A stretch of DNA of 64,000 nt, taken from positions 34,975,167 to 35,039,166 of the forward strand of contig JAPXFY010000026.1 of NCBI GenBank assembly GCA_030674185.1, in the 5' to 3' direction. Of the stretch, positions 1 through 56,402 are shown piece after piece. The notes beneath the pieces were generated by a model. The model made no database searches. It worked only from the letters and a program-made list of their open reading frames with translations, and had not been told where the DNA came from. This DNA comes from Monoplex corrugatus. Its lineage: Eukaryota > Mollusca > Gastropoda > Littorinimorpha > Ranellidae. The position numbers and the translations under genes were made by a program. Numbering within the stretch: position 1 is the stretch's first letter; every line of letters starts with the position of its first letter.

Positions 1-767
1 ACATGAGAATTTTTTTGTCAGCCTGTCTTAGTGTCTAAATGTCCAATACTGATTATTTTATTGTAATTTAAGTGTTGACTGGTAAGTTACTTCAAATATT
101 TGTTTTTCCCTCCCCTCTTCCAGTTGCTTTCTCCTTCCTTCTTTCTCATGATTGACTCATACACCTTATAAATATCCTCCTTTTTGCGCCCCCCCCCCCT
201 TCCCCCTATGACTCATACAACTTATAAGTATCTGCCTCTGCCCCCCCCCCCCCCCCCCCCCCATCTTCACAGTTTTTATTGTTGTTGTGCAAAATCATTA
301 ACTAGACATGGATAGACATTAAACCTGTGACCACAAACACACATCACACACACACACATGCACGCATGCGCACACATGCTCGCATACACACATGCGCGCG
401 CACACACACACACACACAGTGTATGACCCCCAACCCCCTTGGAGTTTGGAGTTGTGTTCAAGTTCAGAGATTCATCATGTGACACTGACAGCAAATTCAT
501 CGGACTCCCACTATTCAATATATTAATCACCGTTATATCTAACAGCTTACCTGAGTATGCACAAAAATCTTTAACTTCCAAGGTCTTGAAATGGGAAAGG
601 AGTAGTAAAAATGAACCGAGTGACCTGCATAGTATGTGGGACTGGGAGTCGGACTCATGTGTTGTCACACTCGAAACATGTAAAAATAGGTAATAAAAAA
701 CAAGGAAATGTTGAAAAAAAAAATACACACACTTGTACTGTACACAACCCAAAACCCAAAAATAGCA

Positions 768-873
<106 letters not shown>

Positions 874-2689
874 GTACCCCTTCCACATGCAAACAGTATG
901 CCAACATCCTTACTCATTACACACCCCCTACACACACACACACTCCACTCACTCATGCACTCACACATGCTGTCACATATACACATGCACACAGGCACAT
1001 ATGCGCTCTCTCTCCCTCTCTCTCTCTTTTTCATGCACACACACACACACCACGCACGCACGCACGCACATATGCACACACACACTCTTTGACGACAGAC
1101 CTGTTTGAGAAGTGTGAAATAGGGTGTGTGTGGGGATCAAACAGAGCCCCAAGGACAGTGTGTACTGGGTCCATTGCTATTGATGGCCAGTGCTGACTTC
1201 AACCCCCAACTCACAGCATATTTCAGGCAAACATGCCATGACTGACAGTGACCCAGTGAGGAATGTCAGAAGCTTGGGGAGAAGTGGGGGGGGGGGGGGG
1301 GGGGGGGGAATGAGTTTGAAGGACAAACTAAAGATGCATTCTTAGTTGTGTTTTTGCTGTTATTGTAGTGTTATGCCTTGGGTAGTAATACTGTATTGAA
1401 ATGTAAGCAGGTTTTCTTTCTCTGTGACTTTTGTGTGTGTGAATACTATTTTTTTGTTTGTTTGTTTGGCTTTGTTTTTGCTTTGTTACATTGTTAGTTT
1501 CTTTTGTTGTATGTTGTAGAGTATGTGTCATTTCATGTGTATGTGTGTGTGTGCGTTTGTATCATGTGTGTGAGTGTGGTCTGTGCCTGTTGGCTCCCTT
1601 GATAGAGCCATGGACTCAAGATGTGGTATCTAAAAATTAATTCCTAACCTGCAGCTTAGAAACTTGTTTGTTCACAAACATAGAATCTGGTCTGTTCGCT
1701 GCCCATCTTCAATACATATTCCAGTTATGATGGTGATGTCAGCTCAGTGTTTCATACATTAGTAAGTCCCATTATCTCATCCTCTGCCCTCCCTTCCTCC
1801 ACTTCATATTCTTTAATGCATAAGATTGTGCACAGGCTCAAGAGTCTGCCAGGTAACAGGTGGCAGATCGAGTGAAGTGCAAATGGAATTGTTCAGAGTA
1901 GGGTGAATCCTTGGTCAGAATCTGAACATCTTCTAACTTGTTCTCACATAGATCCACTAACTCAGAGGATTCATTCTCTGGTTCATTTATTATGGGAGCA
2001 TTAGCAGGTTAACAAGCCAGACATTCTTCCAGACCTGTCAACCAATGTTCTTCCCAGCCTTGTGAACCAAGAGAGAGAAGCAAGTTCAGTTTCAGCCTTT
2101 TGGCTTATGCTTTCTCTGTCCATCATCTTTGAATTGCATGCAGATAGTTGTACACAAATATCTGGGCTCACAGTACATAAGCTTGGATGAAGTGCTGGTA
2201 CTGAACTTGCTCCTCCAGAGATTTCAGGATTTAACTTTGGCCTTTTCATTGTTGAAGAGCCTTGTTCTTGGCTGCTGTGGACATTGGTAGCATAAGGACG
2301 ATGAGCATTAATTTAAGTTGTTAGGTAAGTCATTTAGTCTTCCTCATCTGCTACGAATTGCTCCCACATTTCTGGCATCTGGGAGCTCAGTGACAGCTTC
2401 TTCATAACTGTATTCAGCATCAGCTACCACCCCCCACCCCCCCTGCTGTACCAAGGGCGCACCCATTGTCAGTCTGGATCTCCTCAGAGTGGATGAGGAG
2501 AGCATTCACCTCCTTAACACCAACATTGACGGCATCCCAACACACCAAAACCAAACAAAATGACTCTTTGAGAAGATTTCTTTTGGGAGAACAACACAAA
2601 CATCTTTGCTTACCATGAGTATTGGTCTGACTTTGTTGCCTGCCATTTTGTCATCTGCAAGTGGTGAGAAAGTGAGAAATTGTGAGCCC

Positions 2690-3320
2690 CATTCTATTTG
2701 GCCAATGTTTTCTGACTCCAACACACTGAACATCCTATATGATATATGCCTCATCACTCCAAGTAGGATGAGCTCTCCAACCCACAGCTGAAGAGCTCAC
2801 CTACCTAGGCAGCATTGTCAGAACACAGAAGAACAGGCAGTGACATCTGGAGTTATCTCAGCAAAGCCAAAAAGATCTTTAGAATGCTGAACATGTGGAG
2901 ATCACCTCAGTATAGCACTGACATGAGCTGAGACAGTACCAGGGGTGTGTGCTTTTCATCTTACTGTGTGGCTCAGAAGACTGAGGTATTATGGAAAGCA
3001 ATCTTACCAAGGTATCGGCCTTCCACACGAAAAACCTCTGAAGAATCATGCAAATCTTTTGGCTGGCCAAGCATCACTGCAAGCCAGTAACTTTTTGCCC
3101 AAAGATGCAGTCAAGAGAATACATGTGCTATTACCATGAAAAGACAGTTGAGGTTGACATAGTTCAGGTTGACTTAACACATCACCTGAAGATCCAAGAA
3201 CCCAAGCAGCAGTAGGAGACCTTTAAAGCCATGAAAACACTTTGGTTACCAATACCATACACGGAGGCTGGCCCAGAAGAGGAGAAATTTGTTGCTGCCA
3301 TTCATGCCAGTTGCATAATG
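2690..3320 (+). pseudogene. Decayed non-LTR retrotransposon 3' end
   Basis: Conceptual fragments in shifting frames resemble the region from the reverse-transcriptase catalytic motif to the C-terminus of RTE/Jockey-like LINEs. They run: a degraded ADD region (LNILYDICLIT), ELTYLGSIVRTQ, then GSDIWSYLSKAKKIFRMLNM, and AFHTKNL-stop-RIMQIFW. Several stops and frameshifts break it. Clade not assigned. Confidence 0.6.
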
Positions 3321-3340
3321 AGCAGTAAGTGAGTTGTTTA

Positions 3341-3362
3341 AAAAAAAAAAAAAAAAAAAAAA
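3341..3362. repeat. Poly-A run
   Basis: About 22 A residues lie just after the LINE fragment and may be its retroposon tail. Confidence 0.6.
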
Positions 3363-3920
3363 GAAATCATAGAAACAGTGACAGAGATTGGTTGATTTCC
3401 AGGGCATTTTGAAGTGGCAGGAAACTCGTCAGTGTGCGTAAGTAGAGGAAAGGGAAGTAATTCTTATTAACCCCAGCCGCTATATAGTGGCTGTAGATGT
3501 CTGCATTTCACAGGCTTTCTGTAAAGTTACAAATCTAAAAGCTGTTTAGGCCTGACTTGATGCCAGTATTCATTTATTTATTTTGTTTTTGTACCTGTGT
3601 CAGTGTGTGCCTTTGGCCTATTTATATGCAAATATGATTATAAGTATTACAATCTACTAGTATGTGTTGTTGGAAGGGCAAAGATTTCAAGATTTAACTC
3701 GTGTGTGTGTGTGTCTGTCTGTCTGTCTGTCTGTCTGTCATGTCCATTTCTGCTGTCTGTGATTTCTATCTCTCGCAGTCTTTGATTACCCAACTGGAAT
3801 TTTTCTCAAACACCCTCAGCTGATGTTCATTCTTTAAAGTGAATTGCCATGTTGGGACAAATCTTCTCACAACACAGAGTCTTCTGTCATCTTATTTGAG
3901 TTTTGTTTAAGTCCTTCCAC

Positions 3921-3986
3921 TGTGTGTGTGTGTGTGTGTGTGTGTGTCTGTGTGTGTGTGTGTGTCTGTGTCTGTGTGTGTGTGTG
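3921..3986. repeat. (GT)n microsatellite
   Basis: A GT tract with a few CT interruptions, followed by a G-rich stretch at 3988-4020. A tetranucleotide (GTCT)n tract lies shortly before it at 3711-3739. Confidence 0.95.
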
Positions 3987-4196
3987 TTGGGGAGAGGGGG
4001 GGGGCAGGGGAGGATGGAGGCAATATGTTGACAAGTATGCAGATTTTAAGTAAATGTTACATCATTTATTTTGTAAACCTAGTTTTCATTTTAGGTTTGT
4101 GCTGACAAATTTAGTTTATAAACATTTGTAACATGGTAGTTTTCGTTTCAGTGTTATATTGTCAGATTTTACATGTGAACATTTGTGATGGCTAGT

Positions 4197-4855
4197 TTTA
4201 AGTTGGTCATAGCCCCCCATGGGGATGCTGGGGGCTCTTTTAGTAGAAATAGTATCCCCACCTTCTGGAAATTCTGTGCTAGAAATTTTCTCTTTTCTGT
4301 CACTCTCTTTGTTTCTGCCTTGTTCCTTTGCTTTCTGTGATGTCTTCGTATCATTTTCTGGCACCTTGCTGGTTCATTCATCTGTATGTGTTTGATAAAG
4401 TCTGAACTAATTTTCTGAGGTTTGGTAGTTGGGTACATGTATTGAATGCATTTTGTTGTTGTTTTATTTTGTTTTTTTGTTGTTGGTGTTGTTGTTTTTT
4501 TGTTGTTGTTTTTTGTTTGTTTTGCTCTAGGGAGGTGAGATATGCAGAAGCAGTTTTAGGTAATTTAGGCTTGGTTTTTATAGATGTTTTGGTGTCTTTA
4601 TGTATGCTTAAATTTGTATTCAGGTATGTTTTTTAAATCCCCTATGCAATAAATTAGGTAGAGTGGTCAACGCCAGGGGCATGTCCTTAGATTATGTGTG
4701 TGAATGCACCTATAGATATGTGTACTTAATTTTCTTTTCTTTTTAATCCTGTTGAAGTTTTTTTTATGTTTTGAGATGGTTATAGCCCTGATAATGTGAT
4801 ATGGCTCTATGCAGTTGGCTGGGCTTTAAATAACAACAGCAATAACAATTGGTCA
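4197..4855 (+). repeat. Dispersed repeat with AAC-rich tail, copy 1
   Basis: It aligns over its length with 37535-38063: CCCCATGGGGATGC, AATAGTATCCCCA-CTTCTGGAAATTCT, GGGTACATGTATT, GTTTTGGTGTC-TTATGTATGC, and the end GTTGGCTGGGCTTTAAA followed by AACAACA-type sequence. The AAC-rich tail suggests a LINE or SINE 3' end. The class is otherwise unknown. A T/TTG-rich insertion (4450-4525) separates two conserved blocks. Confidence 0.75.
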
Positions 4856-4936
4856 TAGTCGTTGTCTGTTTTTTTGTTTATATTATGAATACATTTGAAA
4901 CAAACAGGTTTTCATTTAACTTTTATGCTGTTGCAG

Positions 4937-48209
<43,273 letters not shown>

Positions 48210-49605
48210 GACCAGTGTTGCTGTGTATGTGTGTGTGTGTGGTGTGAGGTGTGCTGTGTGCTGGCTGTAGACTGCAGAACTTGGAAGGGCTGTGTCATGC
48301 AGATCAGACTGCAGAAGCTGGCAGGACCCTGTGACATAAACTTGCCCACCACCCAAGGCAGTAATGCGGACAAAGAATAATGCTCACTGACGCCGACAGT
48401 CCTCATTTCTCTCACCATGAGCCATGGCCATGTACTGCTCTCAGCCTGTATCACAAGGCTTGTGCTGGCCACGACAGTCACATTTTAAGCAAAAGACTGA
48501 AGGGTATGGTGTCTCTGATGAAACCACCATCTGTGGTGTGGACAGGCAACATGATAGGGTGGGGGTTTGTGCTGTGTCTGTTTAATACATCACATCTGTT
48601 CATTCAGTAGCATGTCTAAGCCCTCTTGCCTTCAGTCAACAACAGCTCCTAACCCAAAGTTAAAAACTGATGCCATGCCACTTGTGATGCTGAATCAGAT
48701 TCATGTCTACATACAGAACAAATGTGTGAATAGTTTAACCGTTTCATACCTGGGTATCTAATCACCGTTACAAATAGATGATTGTACTGAATCCATGGTA
48801 ATGGATGATGGTTTGACAGACTGACTGAAAATTGTTGTCCTGATTTTTTCTGTTTTATCATTGGTGAGAGAAATCTGTCGATATTAAACGTGAGGGTGTT
48901 GTGTCATGGCACTTGCCTTTATCCCATCTCGTTGTTAGTGTGGACACCTCACCCCTGCGCAAGTCTTGAGAAAAAAAAATGCCGTGGCTGCTACCAGGGC
49001 CTGTAAAAGGCCTGCTGCATGCTTGTGTTATGTAAGAAGGTGTTTCCACTGAAGTGAAGCTCTGATAATATTCACAGGTGGAAAGGTTACTGAGATGAAG
49101 TTGTATTGTTTTCGCTGTTGTGAAGTGAGACAGAAAAGGAAAACTGAAAGGAATGGGTTAACTGAAGGATTGAGATAACTGATATATATTGATGTGTTGT
49201 TTGATTATTTTGGCCATGCGTTGCAGTTAGACTTCACAGTTTCATCAGTCAAGAAATTTGCATGCCTTTGAAGACTGCACTGGACAACCGCTAACGCAGG
49301 TGCCAACATGTAGCGTTTTATTGTATACTTCTGACCTTGCTATATCTAATAGCTTGAAGTCTTGCAAACCTGTCTGAAAAACTGAAAAGAAAAAAAAAGA
49401 AATTGACAAAACTGACTTAGCTGTAGCCAAAATTGAATCCATTGAATAGGAACTTCCCTGACAATGGCATCAGATTGTTGTAAAGGTCTGGCTTCAGCCT
49501 TTTCTTGGTAGTGCACTTACCAACTGTTTCCCACTGCAATAAACTTGAAGGCCATGGGAACAAAAGCCAAATAAAGAGTAGCAAATAAAGTGAATAAACA
49601 AAAGA
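48210..49605 (+). other. FNBP1: Likely 3' UTR of the F-BAR gene
   Basis: About 1.4 kb follows the stop codon. It ends at a cluster of four AATAAA signals followed by a GT-rich downstream element (TCAGTTTGTTGTTGG repeated twice). No transposon was recognised inside it, in contrast to the flanks, which fits transcribed sequence. A longer UTR ending near 60.2 kb cannot be excluded. Confidence 0.6.
49538..49598 (+). terminator. Polyadenylation signal cluster
   Basis: AATAAA occurs at 49538-49543, 49570-49575, 49584-49589 and 49593-49598. A T/G-rich tract follows at 49605-49660. Cleavage would be expected about 15-30 bp after the last signals. Confidence 0.6.
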
Positions 49606-50679
49606 CTGTCAGTCAGTTTGTTGTTGGTCAGTCAGTTTGTTGTTGGGTCTTTTTTTTTCTCCTTGGTACCAAATTAGAAAATCAAAGCTAGCTTGTCATA
49701 AGCAAGATGTTATTTCATACAGTTAATTCTTTTTGTGCATCATTGCGTCCAAAATATATGTATAACATGAAGGCATGCTTGTGTGAGCATCTTATCAGTC
49801 ACAGTTTTGAAGGAATAGATTGACGGATACTGACAGATAAGGAGTTTTGTGTTTGTTCAGGAGGGACTTGTTGTGGTTAGACAGTCCCATGTGCACCCCA
49901 TCCAAATATGCCAACAGTTACCTGGCAGGCTCCCTGAGACTGCAAAACCCTATACGCCGATAAGATCTTGAAATGTGACGAATAGGGACACTGAGTAAAC
50001 ATTGGGAAGAAATCCTTAAAAAGAGCTAGAGAGGAGATCAGCACCTCTGCTGATGTCTGTGTGTGTTGAAAGATCATGGGTCATTGTATTGCTTTGCTGC
50101 GCTGCCCCTCTAGTGATCATTCTCACATTCATAATGCTCTCCCCCTAAAGCATGCGCTGCGTCGTCTTCAAGACATTTCCTCCAGTTTTATATAATCACG
50201 TTAGCAGAGTAGAATGGGTAGTGAGTGAGCCTCAAGAACAAGCTGTATTGAAATGCACAGAGTTGGCATTATTTCACCTTACTGTTTTCTGCAATATTTG
50301 AAGACAGCGACTTTTCGTTTTATAAAGGATCTGTGCTTGTTCACTTGTGGCCAGTGTCACTATAGAGAGAGAGATACTTACGTGACATACTCATATTGAG
50401 TACTTGACAGTAGGCAGTAGGTAATATCCTGATTATCTGTGGATGGATCTGGTCTCTCTGCCATCTGTCTATTGGTGACAACATTTATATACAATTTTTT
50501 TTTAATTTCCTATTTAATGATTTGTGTTTTGTCAATATTGAGGTCACAGTTGCTCTGAAATTCAGAGCTTTCTATGTCATGTGTGTGCAATTTGTGAGTG
50601 ATCTTACGATTTTCATAAATGTTACCATAATGGAGAAGAAAAGTAGTCAACTGTTCAAACTCTACTTAGATTTTGGTAT

Positions 50680-51190
50680 GATTGTGTTTCACGTTTTGGA
50701 GTGTGAATGCAGTTCTCAGCTTTTTAAGCATGAAGGTATTTCAAAGATTTTGGTATGAGTACATTTTTAAGCTTTGTGTGAATGATCGTACATTATAATT
50801 TTTGGTATGAATGCGGTACCACAGCTTTTAAAGGATAAGTGTGTTTAAGGTGTTGCTATGAATGCATTATTTTCACCTTGTTTTCGTGTAAATGTGTTTT
50901 ACAACAAACAAATGTGTTTCACAGATTTTTTTCTTATGAATGTGTTGCAATTTTGTATGGATGTGTTCCTTGTCTTTTTGTATTTTTGTGTTTTACAGAC
51001 TTGTGGGTGAATGCATTTCACAGATGGTGTATAAACGTATTGTCAGTGTAAAGGATAAACAAGTATCAGAGTGGGTCCGAATGTACGTTGCAGTTGATAT
51101 AAAATCGTTTCACATTTGGTTTAAATGCACTTTAGATAATACATATGTACTTTACATATGGTATAAAAGTGTTTCATATTGAGCATGATA
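50680..51190 (+). repeat. Eroded tandem repeat around GTATGAATGTGTTTCACAG
   Basis: Variants of TTTTGGTATGAATGTGTTTC-ACAG recur about a dozen times at 30-45 bp spacing. This gives an unusually low-complexity T/G-rich stretch with long open plus frames. Confidence 0.55.
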
Positions 51191-51607
51191 TATGTGTCAA
51201 AGAATGTTGTTGTAATTTATATGAAAACTACTTGTCCAGGGAAGGGTGTGCGAGTATTGTTCTAGTAGAATCTAAGACTATTCCCAAGGATAACACCTTT
51301 TCTGGGACTGTGATTGGCAGTGGCATTGAGGTGCAGATTGTCAAGAACCATCCATTTTTTGATTTTGAACAGTTTGATTATTGAATGATTTTTATAAATG
51401 AATGTATGTAACCATCCGTTTGTTGGATACTGTACGTTTTGGTAAGTCTAATTATGTTGGTGAGTTTATGTATGTTTGCATATTAAATACCGGCAGTTGG
51501 AGTGATCTTGAAAAATGAATTGTAGTTTAGAAAATAAGGAAAGTAAAAGGACTGCTAGTCTTCTTTAGAATGGATAGCTGTCAGTGTCCTTGTGATATTT
51601 TGTAGTT

Positions 51608-51718
51608 GAAAACACACACTTGAACATGCACACACACGCATTCACACACACACGCACGCACCAACACACACACGCACACACACACTCGCACGCACACACA
51701 CACACACACACACACACA

Positions 51719-51782
<64 letters not shown>
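51608..51782. repeat. (CA)n microsatellite with duplicated flank
   Basis: A CA tract, then two copies of CCTTTCACAGGTTTAAAAATG-TGTTTTACTGCA (51786-51862). Confidence 0.95.
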
Positions 51783-51784
<2 letters not shown>

Positions 51785-53999
51785 CTACCTTTCACAGGTT
51801 TAAAAATGTGTTTTACTGCACACACGCCTTCCTTTCACAGGTTTAAAAATGTGTTTTACTGCATTCTTATCTGTGAGCTGTTTGTTGAAAAGTCTAGATG
51901 TTTTGATTTTGTAATCTTACACATTAATTTAGGCAGTATTATAAGAATGGTTTATAATTGATTGATCCAACTGTGTATGTTGGACAAAGGGTTGTTTCTG
52001 GTCACATGTGCAGACAATCTTTTTATCAGATACGTAGATAGCGCTCCAATCTCTTCAGCCCACCTTTTTATTTTCCCTTCATTGTTCAGGTTTCATTTTT
52101 ATGCACATCACTTTTGTTTTACTGTATGCTGTGCCATCTTAACACAGCTTACTCATGTGTATGCATGCACACACACATGCACACGCAGACATATAAATAC
52201 ACTTGTGTGTGCAAATAAAAATTGTGACACAGGAATTATAGTTTGCCCAGATTGATTAACAGTGTTCACTTAATTAGCAGCACAATTGGACTTTGTTACT
52301 TTTCACATCTGATGTCAGCCATCATTTCTGCAGCTTCATGACATCTTGACTTTTTACACACGTGCATTTAGTCCAGGTCAGGGTCAGTTTAATTTTACAA
52401 GACCATCATATTTACATTTCATATCCATCATCCACACATCATAACTCTCACCAGTGTTCGCACCCTATGAAAACATATGAAAACATTTTAGCATTGCCAT
52501 CACCATGTAGAGTCATGTCACCTTTGTCTCTGAGTGACAGTTATGGCATTTGGCCATCGTCAAAATTTCAGTGCTTTGTACTTGGATTCTTAATTGTTTG
52601 TCATGTGGTATTCAGACTCGGTGTAATCTGTTATTTAGTATATAATGTGTGTTTTTTGTGTACCATGCATTTGTTGTTTTGTTTCTTTGTTTGAATTTTG
52701 TATCAAAAGTAGAGTTTTAGGAACATAGAGGATCAAGTATTCAAGAGCAAACAAATCTATTGGTATATTCTGGTCTGAAGTTATCAAAGGAAATTTGTTA
52801 ATATGGAAACAATTGTGCAATAATCTTTTTTTCTCTGTCTTTTGTGTTGTTATCAGCATGTTTATCAGATTATAAAAAAAGATATTTGATTCTAATAACC
52901 ATCTCTTAATGAGTGGTGAGTATTAAGGACTTGCATGAATCCAGAGATTCCAGTATTACACAGAGGATTTAAAACATAATCATACCATAATCCTTAGAGA
53001 TAATGCTTTGCTTAACATATGATTAGATTTAGAGATACCATACTTGTCTTTGCTGTTCAAGTAAAAGCTTGCTTAATTAACAAGGGGGAAAAATATAAGG
53101 AAGCACATGAAATCAGCTCAGTATCCATCAAAAGAAAAAAAATGCTTGCTGGTGAAAGAGATTTACACGCACATCCTGTTCAGTTGTGTTAGACACATGA
53201 TATAGAAATGTGTTGTGATATTCAAGGTCTATCCTCACTTTTTTAAGTCCTTGGTGAAGTTTTGTTGTTAAAGAGCAGTAGTAGCAGGTTGTGCTGTTTC
53301 TGGCTCACACACTTTCACTCTTTTCTGTTTGTTTCTTGAGAATTTAGTACAATATCAGTGATGTGAAAAGATCCAGTGAAAAACATGGCTGTTGATGGTG
53401 CACTACTGTACACTTTCATTCAAGTTCATTTTTCTGTTTGGTGAAATTGTTACAATCAATTTTACAAAAAGATCAGGTTGAAAGTATAAGCTCTGGCTTC
53501 CCCTCATTCATAGGCCTTGTACAGACTGACAGGTCATTAGTGCAGTGTTGTGGTCCACCGCAAGTTTCACCTTTATTTGTCTGCTGAGAAAGTTTGTGCC
53601 ATGTTTCAATCTATTTAGTCTTTTTGTGTTGTTTGCTTGCCTTAATTATTGAAATATAGCAATGGAAGTTTGGATGGAATTTTTCATGACAGTCCAGTAA
53701 TAACTGTGCATTATATGCAATGATATATTCTGGAAATAGCAGACAAATATTATATTTGTTCATGATATGAAGTCACCCCATAGTAAGTGGCTTCTACTTA
53801 ATCTACATGTTAACCGGCATGGCCAGGTGCATCAGAAATATGTGATGTAATCATGATCGTGGGCTGTTTTTGTTCCCAGTACCCAGATGTGTGGTTATTT
53901 ACAATATTTTTTTTAAGGATCATCACACTTTGGTACTTTTTTCCCCCCTCCACTTTGTACTCCACCTTAATGGCCACAGAAGCTGGTACAGTTTTTGCA

Positions 54000-54185
54000 G
54001 TGTAAAGTGGATGAGATTTGACTGTGTGGTCCCAGTCTTACCAAGCTCATAGTATGCTCAACTCTGGATAAGAGCTGTTCAGAGCCAAAAAATCCCATAA
54101 TGATTTTTTGAAGGGATTGGTGGGGATTCAGACCCGCAGCCTTTCGGTCTGTAGTCTGTTGTGCTAACCACAACACCAGTGCGAC
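54000..54185 (-). repeat. tRNA-derived SINE (second family), copy 3
   Basis: The minus strand reads GTCGCACTGGTGTTGTGGTT, AGCACAACAGACTACAGACC, then GCGGGTCTGAATCC, clear A- and B-box-like blocks. The body aligns with 33600-33785. Confidence 0.85.
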
Positions 54186-54924
54186 TAGTAATAATGTTAT
54201 TTATAATAATGTTATCCGTCGTCTTGGCAGTATGCCATTCAGATTAAGTAAACCCTGGAAGAAATGTTTCCCAAGTTTACTCCCATGTAGCATGTGGTGA
54301 TGTTAACATTATTGTGAATTGAAGTGCATATAGCATTAACTCTTTCTTCCCTAGAGAATGGTTTTCCTTGCTGCAGGCGGAAAACTGGGCACAACAAACG
54401 TGTTCCTTTTTTCCTACAGCTCGGTATTAAATCATTCTTGCGGTACTCTTTTTGAAGGTCAAGTCAGTCACGTCATCAATGCATGTCATCAGTACTTGAC
54501 TGGGTTAGTAAAGGGACACTGTTGACAGTTTGGCACGTGCTAGCAACACTCTCCCCCTTTCCTCAGTGTGGGAAAGACATTGGCACCACATCCTTTCTCT
54601 TGTTTCTGCCTCTTCTCGAAATACGGGAATGAAGAAAGTACAGTCCTATGAGAATACAGAATCAAGGGGAAATAATGATTCATACAAAATAGGAAAGAAA
54701 GAATTACAAGGAGATGCAGAAATGAAGTACACACATCAAGTATAATTATATACACTTTATCTAGATACATGTGCTTTTTTTTTTTTTTTTTTTTTTTTTT
54801 GTGGACATATTGCACATGTGAATCAGTGTTAATATTGGTACAGTTGCTTCTTGTTGATACATATTCAGTTGCTTGTGCATTATATTGATTAAACTGATAA
54901 TAGCAACTTTGCTAGCTTATTTCA

Positions 54925-55045
54925 TACAGCCATGAACTCAGAGATCTGGAGTCTCGGGTTCAGTCCCAGTCCATAGGATAGAAAAGGCATGATTGTTGAC
55001 CGTCCTAATGGTGTCAGGTTAATGTTACATATATCTTTTCCTAGT
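54925..55045 (+). repeat. tRNA-like SINE head
   Basis: CATACAGCCATGAACTCAGA then GTCTCGGGTTCAGTCCC resembles a tRNA B box and upstream region. It is a single copy without a recognised body. Confidence 0.4.
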
Positions 55046-55216
55046 TTCCCATGTCAGTACCTCACCAGCACTTGTTTGGTTGGAGCACATATGGAACTTA
55101 TCTGCATGTTACGAATTCCTCTCAGATTCCAAATCCTATAAAATATCAATGGAATGCAGAAAAAAAAAAAAAACCTTGGGGAGGTTGGGTATGCGAGTAC
55201 AAAAAGATGTTATCAA

Positions 55217-55731
55217 TACAGTGGAAACCATTTATAACAGGACCGGTTATAACAGGAATCCGGATATAACAGGGCTTTTTTCAATCCCCATTTTTTCTTC
55301 CTCTTTGTCTCTATTAAAACTTATCGGCAATAACAGGGAGACAAGAGGGCTCGATCGGTTATAGCAGGGATGCCGAGACGGGCTCTGCAGCAGAAAGGCC
55401 TAGGCCTAGACTCAGCACGCCACGCAGTAGGCCTAGATCTAGATCTAGGCTAGCCTTGGTATACTGTGTACTGTACACTGAAAGAACGCTTCGCAATGCG
55501 AGCGTGATGCGCGCGCAAGCGTGTAGGCCTGAGGCCACTGAGTCAGTGACTGACTGTGCCATCATTCAGTTTGTAAGCTTACTGCACACTTTCACCAGAC
55601 CAGATCTAGGCCTAGATCAAGAGTTAGTTGATCAGTCCTTATTTCCCTTGATATCTGATATAACAGGGATCTGATATAACAGGGATTTTGATTTGGTCCT
55701 ATCATCCCTGTTATATCAGGTTTCCACTGTA
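55217..55731. mobile_element. Tigger/pogo-like MITE
   Basis: TA + CAGTGGAAACC (55217-55229) is mirrored by GGTTTCCACTG + TA (55719-55731). The TIRs continue with multiple TATAACAGG motifs on both sides. TA target sites and CAGT-GAAACC ends with TTATAAC repeats are typical of pogo/Tigger elements. The interior is CpG-rich and has a GGCCTAGATCTAG-type palindrome. No transposase frame. Confidence 0.8.
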
Positions 55732-56345
55732 ATCATATAAGGAAAAGCATTGCATTAGTTGGCAAAAGAATTAAAAAATAATCCAAAAAAAAAATATTGT
55801 AACATCGTTTGTGGATATTGGATCATGTATTTATGTGCAGTGAGGTTTGCCAAGTCATCTACGCCAGTATTTTATCATTTCTGTAATTTATTTTCACTGT
55901 ATTGCATCATGTTGTGTTGTGTGTATTTTTCATCAACATGATATATTTCTACAAGCAATTGGGCCTGCCTTCATCAGGGAGGAAATGAGGGCTGCTTTCC
56001 TCCACTGGTCTGATTGTTCATTACTTTACAAAAGTGTTGACTGTGAATCGTGTGTATCTCGGATTGCATGTACTCATCATCTTGTCACAAATTTACAGAT
56101 CTGTCTAATGGCTAACAGGCATTGTTTTTAAATCATGTAAACAATTTTGCAACTTATTTAATATTCATGCAGGTTTTAAATTTTGACTGTTTTAGGTGGA
56201 GGTTAGAGGCTTTGATTCCATTTTTAAATTCAATTTTAGGCATGTGCTTCGAAGCATGAAAGTTTTCTCTATAAGGATGGTTTTGAAATGATTGGAGGGG
56301 TGTGAAAAAGTAGGGCAAGTGGTATGAAAATTCAGATGAAAATGA

Positions 56346-56357
56346 AGAGAGAGAGAG

Positions 56358-56401
<44 letters not shown>
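56346..56401. repeat. (GA)n(GT)n microsatellite
   Basis: A GA tract followed by a GT tract. Confidence 0.95.

Positions 56402-56402
<1 letters not shown>

Noticed and set aside
54338..54540. TTAACTCTTTCTTCCC as another piggyBac-type end
   Set aside because: No matching inverted end or second copy was found within the window.
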